DNA of 64,000 nt. Source: Brevundimonas guildfordensis. Its GTDB lineage: Bacteria; Pseudomonadota; Alphaproteobacteria; Caulobacterales; Caulobacteraceae. Both the position numbers and the translations under genes were made by a program. The notes under the pieces were generated by a model. It was not told where the DNA came from. It searched no databases and was given only the letters and a program-made list of their open reading frames with translations. How positions within the stretch are numbered: the first letter of the stretch is position 1; every line of letters begins with the position of its first letter. The stretch lies in NCBI RefSeq assembly GCF_014836405.1, contig NZ_JACSQU010000001.1, positions 682,001 through 746,000 on the forward strand, in the 5' to 3' direction. Of this stretch, positions 56,005-64,000 are shown piece by piece.

Positions 56005-58254
56005 TTATTCCGCCGTCCGCATCGCGCTTGACGCGCGGGCGACGGCCTTATGATCCTGGCTCAGGGGGAAGGTCAGGCACACGCGAGCGCCTGACAAGGT
56101 TTCGGCGTCGGACAGTTTCAGCTCTCCGCCGTGGTCTTCACAGATGCGCTTGACGATGGCCAGGCCCAGACCCGTGCCCTTCTCGCGCGTGGTGACATAC
56201 GGTTCCGCCAAGCGATCCCGATCTTTGGCGGGCAACCCTACTCCGTCATCTTCGATGATGAAGGAGGCCACGTCGTTTTCTACGGTCAAGCGCACGATGA
56301 TGCCGGGGCCTGCTGTCGTCACCCCATCTCGGTCGCGACGCCCCGAGACCGCCTCGCCTGCATTCTTCAAGATATTGGCGAGCGCCTGGCGAACCATGCT
56401 GCCGTCAGCCTGCATCACCACGTCGGGCAGAGGTTCTACAAGCTCCACGTCGATATCGCCTGCCGCCACTCTCTGAGCGAAGACAGCCTCGCGCAGCATC
56501 TCCGCAGGACTCTCGCGCGAAAAACGAGGCGCAGGCATCCGGGCGAAAGATGAGAACTCGTCCACCATCCGCCCGATATCGCCAACCTGACGGATGATGG
56601 TTTCGGTGCAGCGATCGAAGACTTCAACATCATCTCCGACCTTATCACGATAGCGACGACGCAGACGTTCGGCCGACAGTTGGATCGGCGTCAGCGGATT
56701 CTTGATTTCATGGGCGATACGCCGCGCTACGTCGCGCCAAGCCGCGTTGCGCTGGGCGGTGACCAGGCGGGTGATGTCGTCGAAGGTCAGCACCATCTCG
56801 CCGCCCTGCCCGCCCTCGATACGGACCCGCAGGCGCAGGGCCTCGCCGTTGCGGTCGATGTCGATGTCTTCTTCGATGTGGGCCTCGCCGCGTTCGGACA
56901 GCTCGCCCAGCTCCGGCGCCACCTCCGCCAGCCGCCGGCCCTGCACCTGATCGGCGTCCAGGCCTAGCAAAACACTGGCGCTGTCATTGATCGCAGAGAT
57001 GCGGCGCTTGCGATCCAAGCCGATGACGCCAGCACTGACGCCTGACAGCACGGTTTCAATGAACAGGCTTCGGGCCTGAGCCTCGTCCGAGGCGGTCGTC
57101 AACGCAGCCTGCTGGGTTTTGATGTCCTGCGTCATGCGATTGAAGGCTTCAGACAGCACGATCAGCTCGGCCGGCGCCTGCCCATTGTCGACCCTGGCGT
57201 CCAGATCGCCGCCGGCCACTTGGTCGGCCGCCTTCACCAACCGACCGATGGGCGCGGAGATAGAACTGGCCGCCGACATGGCCAGCCAAACCGCGCCCAC
57301 GAGCACCAGCAGGGCCGTCTCAAGATAGCTCAGAGCGAACGCCGCCTGGATGCGGGCGCGGCTTTCCTCGGCCTCGCGATAAGCGGTGATGGATTCCTCG
57401 CCGTTGCGCATCCGCTGGATCAGGCCCGGCGCAAGCGGACGGACGACGTAAAGATAGGCGTCGCCATAGTCTGGCAGCGGATACAGGGCGCGAACCGTGT
57501 CAGGATTTTCCGTCACTGTTGTCGGGGCTACCTCGCCACCCGCGACCGTCTCCAAGGCCTCGCGAGGCGGCGCGACATAGGGAGGCGCGCCTGGGCGCTC
57601 GCCGCTGGCCAGCACGCGGCCGTTCTCGTCGAGGATATAGAGCGCCGGATAGCCGAAGAAGTCGCCGATCTGAGCCAACGCGCGGGAAAACTGGATACGG
57701 TTGTCGAACAGGCCCCGCACCCCGCCCAGTTCGGTCGACATGGTCTCCATGTCAGCCTCAAGCCCGCTGCCCACGTCCGCGACATAGGCGCGGCCGATCT
57801 CGGCGCCGTTCCTGACCGCTGATTGAACGTTCGCGCTGAACCACTGATCGACGCCGCGGTTGACCAGGACGCCGAACACCAGGGCGATCAGGACGGCCGG
57901 CACGACCGAAACGAGCGAGAATAGGGTCACGAAGCGCAGATGCAGCCGCGCTCCTGGGTCGTAGCGGTTGCGGAACAGACGCAACACCCGAACGCCGATT
58001 ACAAAGGCCAGCCCGAAGATCAGGACCAGATTGGCCAGCAGGATGAACAGCACCGCCTGACTGGCCGCTGAACGCGCATCGCCTCCCCCGGTCGCGCCGG
58101 GCGCGATGGCGACAAGCCAGATCGCCGCCGCCGTAACGATGAAGGCGACCGCATAGGCTGTGCCAAGCAGCGCTCGCGCCCGACCGCCAGCCAACCGCCC
58201 CCAGAGCGTGGGCTCTGAGCCGTGATGTTCAGCCGGGGCGGCAGGGTTCGACAT
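56005..58254 (-). CDS. ntrY: Sensor histidine kinase NtrY
   Basis: A 749-residue membrane kinase: N-terminal membrane helices (about residues 28-120), a periplasmic or extracytoplasmic region, a further membrane helix near 315, HAMP (about 330-385), PAS (about 400-500), HisKA with AHEIKNPLTPIQLSAER, and the ATPase domain (FIIEDDGVGLPAKDRDR, GTGLGLAIVKRICEDHGG). It pairs with NtrX. The ATG overlaps the dusB stop region, so dusB-ntrY-ntrX is one transcript. Confidence 0.94.
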   Translation of the reverse strand: MSNPAAPAEHHGSEPTLWGRLAGGRARALLGTAYAVAFIVTAAAIWLVAIAPGATGGGDARSAASQAVLFILLANLVLIFGLAFVIGVRVLRLFRNRYDPGARLHLRFVTLFSLVSVVPAVLIALVFGVLVNRGVDQWFSANVQSAVRNGAEIGRAYVADVGSGLEADMETMSTELGGVRGLFDNRIQFSRALAQIGDFFGYPALYILDENGRVLASGERPGAPPYVAPPREALETVAGGEVAPTTVTENPDTVRALYPLPDYGDAYLYVVRPLAPGLIQRMRNGEESITAYREAEESRARIQAAFALSYLETALLVLVGAVWLAMSAASSISAPIGRLVKAADQVAGGDLDARVDNGQAPAELIVLSEAFNRMTQDIKTQQAALTTASDEAQARSLFIETVLSGVSAGVIGLDRKRRISAINDSASVLLGLDADQVQGRRLAEVAPELGELSERGEAHIEEDIDIDRNGEALRLRVRIEGGQGGEMVLTFDDITRLVTAQRNAAWRDVARRIAHEIKNPLTPIQLSAERLRRRYRDKVGDDVEVFDRCTETIIRQVGDIGRMVDEFSSFARMPAPRFSRESPAEMLREAVFAQRVAAGDIDVELVEPLPDVVMQADGSMVRQALANILKNAGEAVSGRRDRDGVTTAGPGIIVRLTVENDVASFIIEDDGVGLPAKDRDRLAEPYVTTREKGTGLGLAIVKRICEDHGGELKLSDAETLSGARVCLTFPLSQDHKAVARASSAMRTAE

Positions 58255-59303
58255 TAAGCGATAGCTTCAACCACCTGTGGCCCGTTTTCAACAGCGAAGT
58301 TGCGATAATGCTTCACATCGAGCCACAGCGCCGTCAACGCCTCCTCGACGGCCTCTGGCGTCTCCAGCCGGCAGAGACGCGCCTTGGCCGCCCGTCGCTC
58401 GACAGGATCGGCCGGCCAGGGCGCCTGTTCAATGTACCAGCCCAGATGCTTGCGAAACATCTTCAGCCCCAGCGGCAGGCCGTAGAAGTCAGCCGACGCC
58501 CGCAGATGCCGAATGACGATCGCGAGCCGCTCTTCCCGATCCGGCTCGCGCAACTGTGTCCCGTCGATCAGGGCGCGCTCCAGATGCGCGGCCAGCCACG
58601 GCCGCCCATAGACGCCTCGGCCCAGCATCAGGGCGTCGGCGCCGGATCGTTCCAGCGCCTCGCGGGCTTGTTCAGCGGTGATGATGTCGCCATTGACGAT
58701 GACGGGAATGCCCACCGCCTGCTTCACCTCGGCCACTGCGTCCCAGTCGGCGATCCCGGTGTAGAACTGCTTTCGAGTGCGGCCGTGCACCGTCACCGCC
58801 GCCACGCCCAGCGCCTCGGCCCGGCGCGCCAGATCGGCGGCGTTGAGACTGTTATCATCCCATCCCAGCCGCATCTTGACCGTCACCGGCCGACTGACGG
58901 CCTGAACGACCGCCTCCATGATCCGCGCCGCCTGATCCGGCGTCCGCATCAACGCCGAGCCGCAGGCGGCGCCGGTGACTTCCTTGGCGGGACAGCCGAA
59001 ATTCAGGTCGATGATGTCGGCGCCGGCCTTCTGCGCCATGCGCGCGCCCTCAGCCATCGCCTCGGCGTCGCCGCCGACCAGCTGGATCACCGTCAGCGGC
59101 AGCCCCCCGCCGACGGCGGCGCGGCGCACCACGTCCGGCCGGGCGCGCGCCAACTCGGCCGCAGCCACCATTTCAGTCGCCACGTACGAGGCGCCCAGCT
59201 GCGAGGCCAGCACCCGAAACGGCAGGTCAGTGATCCCGGTCATGGGCGCCATCAGCACCCGCCCGTCGATCTTTACGTCCCCAATTTGCAGGCCAGTCTT
59301 CAT
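58254..59303 (-). CDS. dusB: tRNA-dihydrouridine synthase DusB (NifR3 family)
   Basis: A 349-residue flavoenzyme that reduces uridines in the tRNA D-loop. It has MAPMTGITDLPFRVL (FMN site), the family motif DLNFGCPAKEVTGAACGSAL with the catalytic Cys, and NGDIITAEQARE. It is called NifR3 where it precedes ntrBC. Here the next genes are ntrY and ntrX instead. It is divergent from ispDF with 66 bases between starts. Confidence 0.95.
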   Translation of the reverse strand: MKTGLQIGDVKIDGRVLMAPMTGITDLPFRVLASQLGASYVATEMVAAAELARARPDVVRRAAVGGGLPLTVIQLVGGDAEAMAEGARMAQKAGADIIDLNFGCPAKEVTGAACGSALMRTPDQAARIMEAVVQAVSRPVTVKMRLGWDDNSLNAADLARRAEALGVAAVTVHGRTRKQFYTGIADWDAVAEVKQAVGIPVIVNGDIITAEQAREALERSGADALMLGRGVYGRPWLAAHLERALIDGTQLREPDREERLAIVIRHLRASADFYGLPLGLKMFRKHLGWYIEQAPWPADPVERRAAKARLCRLETPEAVEEALTALWLDVKHYRNFAVENGPQVVEAIA

Positions 59304-59369
59304 AAGGCCCCCTTAGCACCGAAGGCGCCCCCTCTCGTCAAGCGGAACCGGGCGGCCTAGAAGGCCGTC

Positions 59370-60512
59370 ATGGGATTCTCAGCGATTGTCGTCGCCGCCG
59401 GTTCGGGCTCGCGAGCCGGAGGCGCCAAGCAGTGGCGCGTCGTCGCCGGACGCCCGGTCATCGCCTGGTCGGTCGAGGCTTTGCTGAAGGCCGGCGCGCG
59501 TGAGGTCGTGGTGGTGATCGCTGCCGACGCCGCGCCGATGGCCGAGACCGCTTTGTCAGGCTTGTCGGGTTGGCGCGCCGTGCCCGGCGGCGCGACCCGG
59601 GCCGCCTCGGTTCAGGCCGGTCTGGCGGCGCTGACGGCGGATGACGCAGAGCCTGTGCTGATCCACGACGCCGCGCGGCCGTTCCTGAGCGCTGACATCA
59701 TAGAGGCCCTGCTGCAGGGCCTTAAGGACGCCGACGGCGCCCTGCCCGCCCTTTCCGTCGCCGACAGTCTGCGTCGAGCCGAGGGCGACTTCATTATCGG
59801 CGGCGTGGATCGTGACAACCTCTGGCGCGCCCAGACGCCTCAGGCCTTCCGCCTGAAAACCATCCGCGATGCCTACGCCGCCTGGCCGGACAATGAGACG
59901 GCGACCGACGAAGCCGCTGTCGTCGAGCGCGCCGGCGGCCGTGTCCGGCTGGTCCCCGGCGACCCACGCCTTCTGAAACTGACCTACCCTGAGGATTTCG
60001 CCATGGCCGAGGCGCTCGCCGCACCCCGCACCGTCGTTCGCATCGGGCAAGGGTTCGATGTCCATCGCTGGGGGCCGGGATCGTCGGTCTGGCTGTGCGG
60101 GGTCGAGATACCGCACGATCAGACCCTGATCGGCCATTCGGACGCCGATGCGGGCCTGCACGCTCTGACCGACGCCATCCTTGGCGCAATCGCCGACGGC
60201 GACATCGGCGACCACTTCCCGCCCAGCGACCCGCAGTGGAAGGGCGCCGCCTCGGACCGCTTCCTCGTCTATGCGGCTGAACGAGTGGCCGCGCGCGGCG
60301 GGCGCATCGTCAACGTCGACGTCACCCTGATCTGCGAGCAGCCCAAGGTGAAGCCGCATCGCCAGGCCATGCGCGAACGTCTGGCAGGCCTTCTCAACCT
60401 GCCGCTGGACGCCGTCAGCGTGAAGGCGACCACCAGCGAGGGCCTCGGCTTCACGGGCCGCGGCGAGGGTCTTGCCGCCCAGGCCGCCGTCTCGGTCGAA
60501 CTGCCCGGCTAA
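59370..60512 (+). CDS. ispDF: Bifunctional IspD/IspF isoprenoid synthesis enzyme
   Basis: A 380-residue fusion. Residues 1 to about 220 form the CTP:methylerythritol-4-phosphate cytidylyltransferase IspD ([25 protein letters not shown]); about 224-380 form the 2-C-methylerythritol 2,4-cyclodiphosphate synthase IspF ([10 protein letters not shown] with the zinc Asp-x-His, [35 protein letters not shown]). Fusion of these two MEP-pathway enzymes is common in alphaproteobacteria. Confidence 0.96.
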   Translation: MGFSAIVVAAGSGSRAGGAKQWRVVAGRPVIAWSVEALLKAGAREVVVVIAADAAPMAETALSGLSGWRAVPGGATRAASVQAGLAALTADDAEPVLIHDAARPFLSADIIEALLQGLKDADGALPALSVADSLRRAEGDFIIGGVDRDNLWRAQTPQAFRLKTIRDAYAAWPDNETATDEAAVVERAGGRVRLVPGDPRLLKLTYPEDFAMAEALAAPRTVVRIGQGFDVHRWGPGSSVWLCGVEIPHDQTLIGHSDADAGLHALTDAILGAIADGDIGDHFPPSDPQWKGAASDRFLVYAAERVAARGGRIVNVDVTLICEQPKVKPHRQAMRERLAGLLNLPLDAVSVKATTSEGLGFTGRGEGLAAQAAVSVELPG

Positions 60513-60516
60513 GACG

Positions 60517-61824
60517 TCAGACGCGCGCTAGTCCGTCTGCGGCTCGCTCAAGCAGGGTCAGCGCCGTGTCGTCGGGCCTCAGCTGGGCCACCCCTACGTC
60601 CAGTTCCACGACGAACGGCGGGCGATCCTTGCCGGCGTCGAAGGCGGTGCAGGCGATGACGGCCGCAATCCGCTCAGCCGTGACGCGGGCGGAGGCCTCG
60701 TCGGCGGCAGGCAAGGCCAGTGCGAAGGTCTCACTCGACAGGCGCGCAGCGGTGTCCTCGACCCTCACCAGCCTCGACACCATGGCGCCGACCTGGGGCA
60801 TGGCCCTCTCCAGCCAGCCGCCCGCCCGCAATTCGCCCATCTGCTGACGCTCCGCCACACGCAGGACGCCCACAGACAAATGCCGCGAGCGCAGTCGGGC
60901 GCCGTCCGTCAATCGGCCCAGATGCGAGGCGAACAGGTCGCGACTGAACAGTCCAGTCGCCGCGTCCATCAGTTCGCTGCTGCGCACGGCATCCAGCGCC
61001 CGGCGCAGTCCCTGCTGACGGCGATGATTGCGCGCCAGGGCGACAATACGGGCTGCGGCGTCTTCTTCCGGCGTGGTCGGATCGGCGACGTCGGCGAACC
61101 CTCGCCGGTAAAGGTCGCCCAGGGCCTCGCCCGCCTCCTCGTCCCGCAGGTAGAGCGTCAGCGGAATATGATAAAGCCGCGTGTTGCGACGCATTCCCGC
61201 AGCGATCGCCAAGGCCGGCGCGTGCGAACGATCACCCCACAGCACGGCGCCGTCGAACGCGCGCTCATGCAGATAGTCAAAAGCAGTATATGGGGTCGGC
61301 GCCGCCACCACCTCGGCCCCCAACGCCACCAGTGCGTTAGACAGCGCCAAAAAGCGACGATCTGCAGCACCGGCGGTAAGGATGTTCAGCGGTGTCGATT
61401 CCATGTCAGGCGCCGCCAGGTTGACGCCGTGCTGGCTGAAGGTGGCCTGGCGCAGAACGAATTCTTCCTCCGCCACCGCGGCGCGAGTCATCTGCTCCAG
61501 ACGCATCGCCGCCTGAGCGGGATGCGGAGCCTTGGACAGCGTCAGATCGCACCCATTAAGGCCGGCCCCCTTCGGCGCGCCCACGCCTAGAATGGTCAGA
61601 TAGCGGGCGTCGGTCGCGGATCGCAGCCGCGCAATGGCCGAGGCGTCCAGCAACGACGTATCCACCACGGCGGCGTCAATCGTAAGGTCGTCAAGCGCCA
61701 GGACAGCCGCGTCGAGATCGCGCGCGGTCAGGGTTCGCCACCCCAGTTGATCCAGGCCTTCGCACAGAGAATCCAGGGAATCGTCAGCGCCGGCGACGAC
61801 CAGCACGCGCGGATTGGGATGCAA
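60517..61824 (-). CDS. PopA-like protein: receiver-like domains with degenerate GGDEF
   Basis: A 435-residue PleD-type protein. Residues 1-120 form a receiver domain with Asp55 at the phospho-acceptor place (AAVVDTSLL); about 145-270 form a second, degenerate receiver. The C-terminal GGDEF-like domain (about 285-435) has SSETF (363-367) where GGEEF is expected, so it should not make c-di-GMP. The c-di-GMP-binding I-site RxxD is kept as Arg354-V-E-Asp357, at the correct distance. This layout matches Caulobacter PopA, a c-di-GMP effector in cell-cycle proteolysis. TTG 61824 with AGGAG eight bases upstream is the start. Confidence 0.75.
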   Translation of the reverse strand: MHPNPRVLVVAGADDSLDSLCEGLDQLGWRTLTARDLDAAVLALDDLTIDAAVVDTSLLDASAIARLRSATDARYLTILGVGAPKGAGLNGCDLTLSKAPHPAQAAMRLEQMTRAAVAEEEFVLRQATFSQHGVNLAAPDMESTPLNILTAGAADRRFLALSNALVALGAEVVAAPTPYTAFDYLHERAFDGAVLWGDRSHAPALAIAAGMRRNTRLYHIPLTLYLRDEEAGEALGDLYRRGFADVADPTTPEEDAAARIVALARNHRRQQGLRRALDAVRSSELMDAATGLFSRDLFASHLGRLTDGARLRSRHLSVGVLRVAERQQMGELRAGGWLERAMPQVGAMVSRLVRVEDTAARLSSETFALALPAADEASARVTAERIAAVIACTAFDAGKDRPPFVVELDVGVAQLRPDDTALTLLERAADGLARV

Positions 61825-62006
61825 GCAACGATCTCCTGGCTTCGGTCGGCCGCCCCCGCCGCCGTATCCGAGCCTTGGGGCATGATACCGGCGTGGCGGC
61901 GACCCGCAATGGGCAAGGCGACATATCGCCGGGCGACGGATCAGGGGTTCCAACTTCATGCCGAATGGGGTTAATCCCCCCGCTTGTTCGACGACGAGGC
62001 CTTGGA

Positions 62007-62936
62007 TTGACCCAGCCCTTACCGCTCGCGGACCTGCCCATGCACATGGCGCGCCTTGCAGGCCGCGCCTTCGCCAGAAGCTGGGGCCGGGACGTCATGC
62101 TCTACACCGGCGGGGTTTCCTTTTTCGCCCTGCTGGCCCTGTTCCCGGCCATCGCCATCCTGATCGGCTTCTACAAGGCCGTGCTGACGATAGGGCAGGT
62201 GAGCGAACAGGCGGCCGCCCTGGCGGACGTCATCCCCTCGGCCGCGCGCACCCTGTTCCTGAACGAGATCGACCGCCTGGCCAATACCTCGGCGCGGACC
62301 GTGTCGCTGCAGAGCGCAATCGCCCTGGTTATCGGCGCCTACGCTGCGCATCGGGGTTTCAAGGCCTTGCTGGCGGGGCTGAACCTGATCCACGACGAGA
62401 CCAAGCCGCTGGGCTTCTTCAAGTTCAACCTGCTGGCCTTCCTGGTCGCGCTAGCGGCCTTCGTGCTGTTCACAGTGGTGTCAGGCGCCGTCGTCACCTC
62501 GCGTCTGATGGAGCACGCCTATGTCGACCAACCGGGCGGCTGGTTGACGCTGCCGCTCGATGGGTTGTGGCCCGCTCTCGGCCTGTGGCTGGGACTGACC
62601 ATGCTCTATCGCTACGCCATGGCGCACGCCAAGCGCGTCGCCTGGAAGGCGGCGGTCATCGGCGGCCTGGTCGCGACGGTCATGTCCAGTTTCTTCTCGT
62701 GGCTGTGCACCATCTACGTCGAGCAGATCGTGCATCTGGGCGCGACCTACGGCTCGGTCGGCGCCGTGGTGGTGCTGCTGATCTGGCTGTCGTGGAACGT
62801 CAACGCCGTCTTCTATGGCGGCGCCTTCGCGACGGAGCTGGAAATCGACTGGGAAAAGCGCACCTCCCTGCCGCCGTCCGAGACCTATCCCGATACAGTT
62901 GTCAGCCTGTCCGAACGTCGCCGCTCTCGACAGTGA
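62007..62936 (+). CDS. YihY/BrkB family membrane protein
   Basis: A 309-residue protein with six membrane segments. Family blocks: YTGGVSFFALLALFPAIAIL, SAIALVIGAYAAHRGFKALL, and the C-terminal YGSVGAVVVLLIWLSWNVNA. The family was once called ribonuclease BN, a misassignment; its function is unknown. TTG 62007 has GAGG seven bases upstream; ATG 62040 is an alternative. The 3' end overlaps the convergent tusA-like gene by 35 bases. Confidence 0.88.
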   Translation: MTQPLPLADLPMHMARLAGRAFARSWGRDVMLYTGGVSFFALLALFPAIAILIGFYKAVLTIGQVSEQAAALADVIPSAARTLFLNEIDRLANTSARTVSLQSAIALVIGAYAAHRGFKALLAGLNLIHDETKPLGFFKFNLLAFLVALAAFVLFTVVSGAVVTSRLMEHAYVDQPGGWLTLPLDGLWPALGLWLGLTMLYRYAMAHAKRVAWKAAVIGGLVATVMSSFFSWLCTIYVEQIVHLGATYGSVGAVVVLLIWLSWNVNAVFYGGAFATELEIDWEKRTSLPPSETYPDTVVSLSERRRSRQ

Positions 62937-63144
62937 TCCGAAGCACGCCGTCCGTCTCGATGATCTGAACCACCTGACCGCCTAACTCCTGCATCAGGAA
63001 GGGCACATCGATCCGCGCCATCGGGTCTGTCGCCAACAGCGTCCAATGCTCGCCCGCGCGGCCGCCCTCCATCGCCTTGCGTAGCCTGAGGCTGGGCACG
63101 GGACATTTGTGGCCGCGCGCGTCGATAATGACCGGGTCGCTCAT
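62902..63144 (-). CDS. TusA family sulfurtransferase
   Basis: An 80-residue protein with the signature IIDARGHKCPVPSLRLRKAM; the Cys carries persulfide sulfur. The family relays sulfur for tRNA 2-thiouridine, molybdenum cofactor or other pathways. The length is typical. The start lies at the end of the CinA-like gene (four-base overlap), so the two are co-translated. The 3' end overlaps the yihY-like gene. Confidence 0.92.
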   Translation of the reverse strand: MSDPVIIDARGHKCPVPSLRLRKAMEGGRAGEHWTLLATDPMARIDVPFLMQELGGQVVQIIETDGVLRITVESGDVRTG

Positions 63145-63635
63145 CGCGTCACGGCGTCCTGCAACAGGCCCAAGGCCACGCGCACGCTTTCCAACCGCAC
63201 CTGGTCGCGCCCGATGGCGCCAAAGCGCTTTTCAACATGGGCGACGGACCCGTCGGCCCGCGCGACGGCGAAGTGAACCAGGCCGACCGGCTTGTCGTCC
63301 GACCCGCCGCCCGGCCCGGCGATGCCGGTGACGGACACCGCGACCTGGGCGCGTGAATTCGTCCTCGCCCCTTCGGCCATGGCCCGCGCCGTCGGCTCGG
63401 ACACGGCGCCATGGTTTGCCAGCACGTCTTGCTGGACTCCCAGCATCTCCATCTTGGCCTCGTTGCTGTAGGTGACGAAGCCCCGATCCACGACGGCCGA
63501 AGAGCCTGCGATCGCCGTCAGGGCGCCCGCCACCAGCCCGCCGGTGCAGCTTTCGGCCGTAGCGATCATCAGACCGGCGCTGATTGCATGGCGGACCACG
63601 CTTTCAGCGGTCGCCTCGACGTCCTGCGGCAACAT
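63141..63635 (-). CDS. CinA C-terminal domain protein (nicotinamide-nucleotide amidase, PncC type)
   Basis: A 164-residue stand-alone CinA-C domain. It has IATAESCTGGLVAGALTAI with the active Ser, SSAVVDRGFVTYSNEAKMEM, and the glycine-rich VTGIAGPGGGSDDKPVGLVH. PncC deamidates NMN to nicotinate mononucleotide in NAD recycling. ATG 63635 has GGAG nine bases upstream, better than ATG 63650, whose GAGG is too close. It overlaps the TusA-like gene. Confidence 0.93.
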   Translation of the reverse strand: MLPQDVEATAESVVRHAISAGLMIATAESCTGGLVAGALTAIAGSSAVVDRGFVTYSNEAKMEMLGVQQDVLANHGAVSEPTARAMAEGARTNSRAQVAVSVTGIAGPGGGSDDKPVGLVHFAVARADGSVAHVEKRFGAIGRDQVRLESVRVALGLLQDAVTR

Positions 63636-63708
63636 GGGAATTCGCTCCATCCTCGAGTCGTCCTAGCCTCCCCCAGCGGAATCACCCGTTCCAGGTCGAA
63701 AGCAGCGC

Positions 63709-64000
63709 ATGACCGAACACGTCCTGTCTCCGGCGCATCGCAGGATCGATGCGATAACACCTGCCGCCTTCGCCGTCGCCATCTTCACCTCGGCCAGCCT
63801 GGTTTTCCTGGTTCAGCCGATGGCGACCAAGCTGGTGCTGCCGCTGCTGGGCGGATCGCCATCGGTGTGGAACACCGCCATGGTCTTCTTCCAGGCGGCG
63901 CTGCTGGCGGGCTATCTCTACGCCCACCTGCTGCAACGGATACCGTCGGTGCGATGGCAGGCCGTCACGCATCTAGTGCTGCTGGCGGCGGCGGCCGTTT
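63709..64000 (+). CDS. Spermidine-synthase-like fused membrane protein (N-terminal part)
   Basis: ATG 63709 opens a frame that runs off the window end; 97 residues are visible. After a short polar start come hydrophobic segments: AFAVAIFTSASLVFLVQPMA, then LPLLGGSPSVWNTAMVFFQA and ALLAGYLYAHLL. This matches the N-terminus of proteins with a membrane half and a spermidine-synthase-like methyltransferase half, as I recall them. The catalytic part is outside the window. It is divergent from the CinA-like gene with 73 bases between starts. Confidence 0.7.
   Translation, partial: MTEHVLSPAHRRIDAITPAAFAVAIFTSASLVFLVQPMATKLVLPLLGGSPSVWNTAMVFFQAALLAGYLYAHLLQRIPSVRWQAVTHLVLLAAAAV

Overview
The window is a GC-rich, densely coded chromosomal segment with no insertion sequence, rRNA, CRISPR array or phage gene. 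Gene content and order (yceD-like/plsX/fabH/ihfA/merR/tRNA-Pro; the pdh operon with eno and an FtsB-like gene; lipA next to a COQ10-like gene; mazG, hflX, hfq, ntrX, ntrY, dusB and a fused ispDF) fit an alphaproteobacterium of the Caulobacterales, most likely Brevundimonas-like. That assignment is inference from protein families and synteny; no database search was run. TTG and GTG starts backed by good ribosome binding sites are frequent.

Layout. 1-4.1 kb: housekeeping block (tail of a cytochrome bc1 assembly chaperone, YceD-like protein, PlsX, FabH, IHF-alpha, MerR regulator, tRNA-Pro(GGG)). 4.2-7.6 kb: TRIC-type channel on the minus strand, then an MFS exporter with an M20 amidohydrolase. 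7.6-19.5 kb: accessory catabolic cluster with an acyl-CoA ligase, a TetR regulator, a TonB-dependent receptor, a beta-lactamase-fold esterase, a GPH-type symporter, a 17beta-HSD4-like SDR, a secreted type-B carboxylesterase and a thiolase. Two near-identical palindromes, one before the ligase and one on the receptor promoter, look like TetR operators. 19.7-23.8 kb (minus): outer-membrane channel of the alginate-export type, Cys-type arylsulfatase, and the formylglycine-generating enzyme that would activate it. 24.2-31.1 kb (plus): complete catechol branch of the beta-ketoadipate pathway (LysR, catB, catC, catA, pcaI, pcaJ, pcaF, pcaD), tightly overlapped and preceded by a 16-codon leader ORF. 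31.3-33.2 kb: cysteine synthase-like enzyme and a LysR regulator.

33.3-45.2 kb (minus): core metabolism, comprising pyruvate dehydrogenase (pdhA, pdhB, DUF5076-like, pdhC, glutathione peroxidase, lpd), an FtsB-like protein, enolase, a lipoprotein, ribosomal protein L32, a maltose-acetyltransferase-like enzyme, an L-2-hydroxyglutarate-oxidase-like flavoprotein, a COQ10-like protein and lipoyl synthase. LipA makes the lipoyl groups that PdhB and PdhC carry and that Lpd re-oxidises. 45.4-53.6 kb: an acyl-CoA/ACP synthetase-like enzyme, DoxX, a DODA-type dioxygenase, two putative zinc peptidases, a second GPH transporter, MazG, HflX and Hfq. 53.7-59.3 kb: D-amino acid aminotransferase, NtrX, NtrY, DusB; ntrB-ntrC, often found between dusB and ntrY, are absent here. 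59.4-64 kb: IspDF, a PopA-like degenerate GGDEF protein, a BrkB-type membrane protein, TusA, CinA-C and the start of a spermidine-synthase-like membrane protein cut by the window end.

The most interesting accessory parts are the TetR-controlled ester/acyl-CoA cluster with its operators, and the sulfatase/FGE/porin operon divergent from the catechol operon, which together could convert an aryl sulfate to TCA-cycle intermediates.
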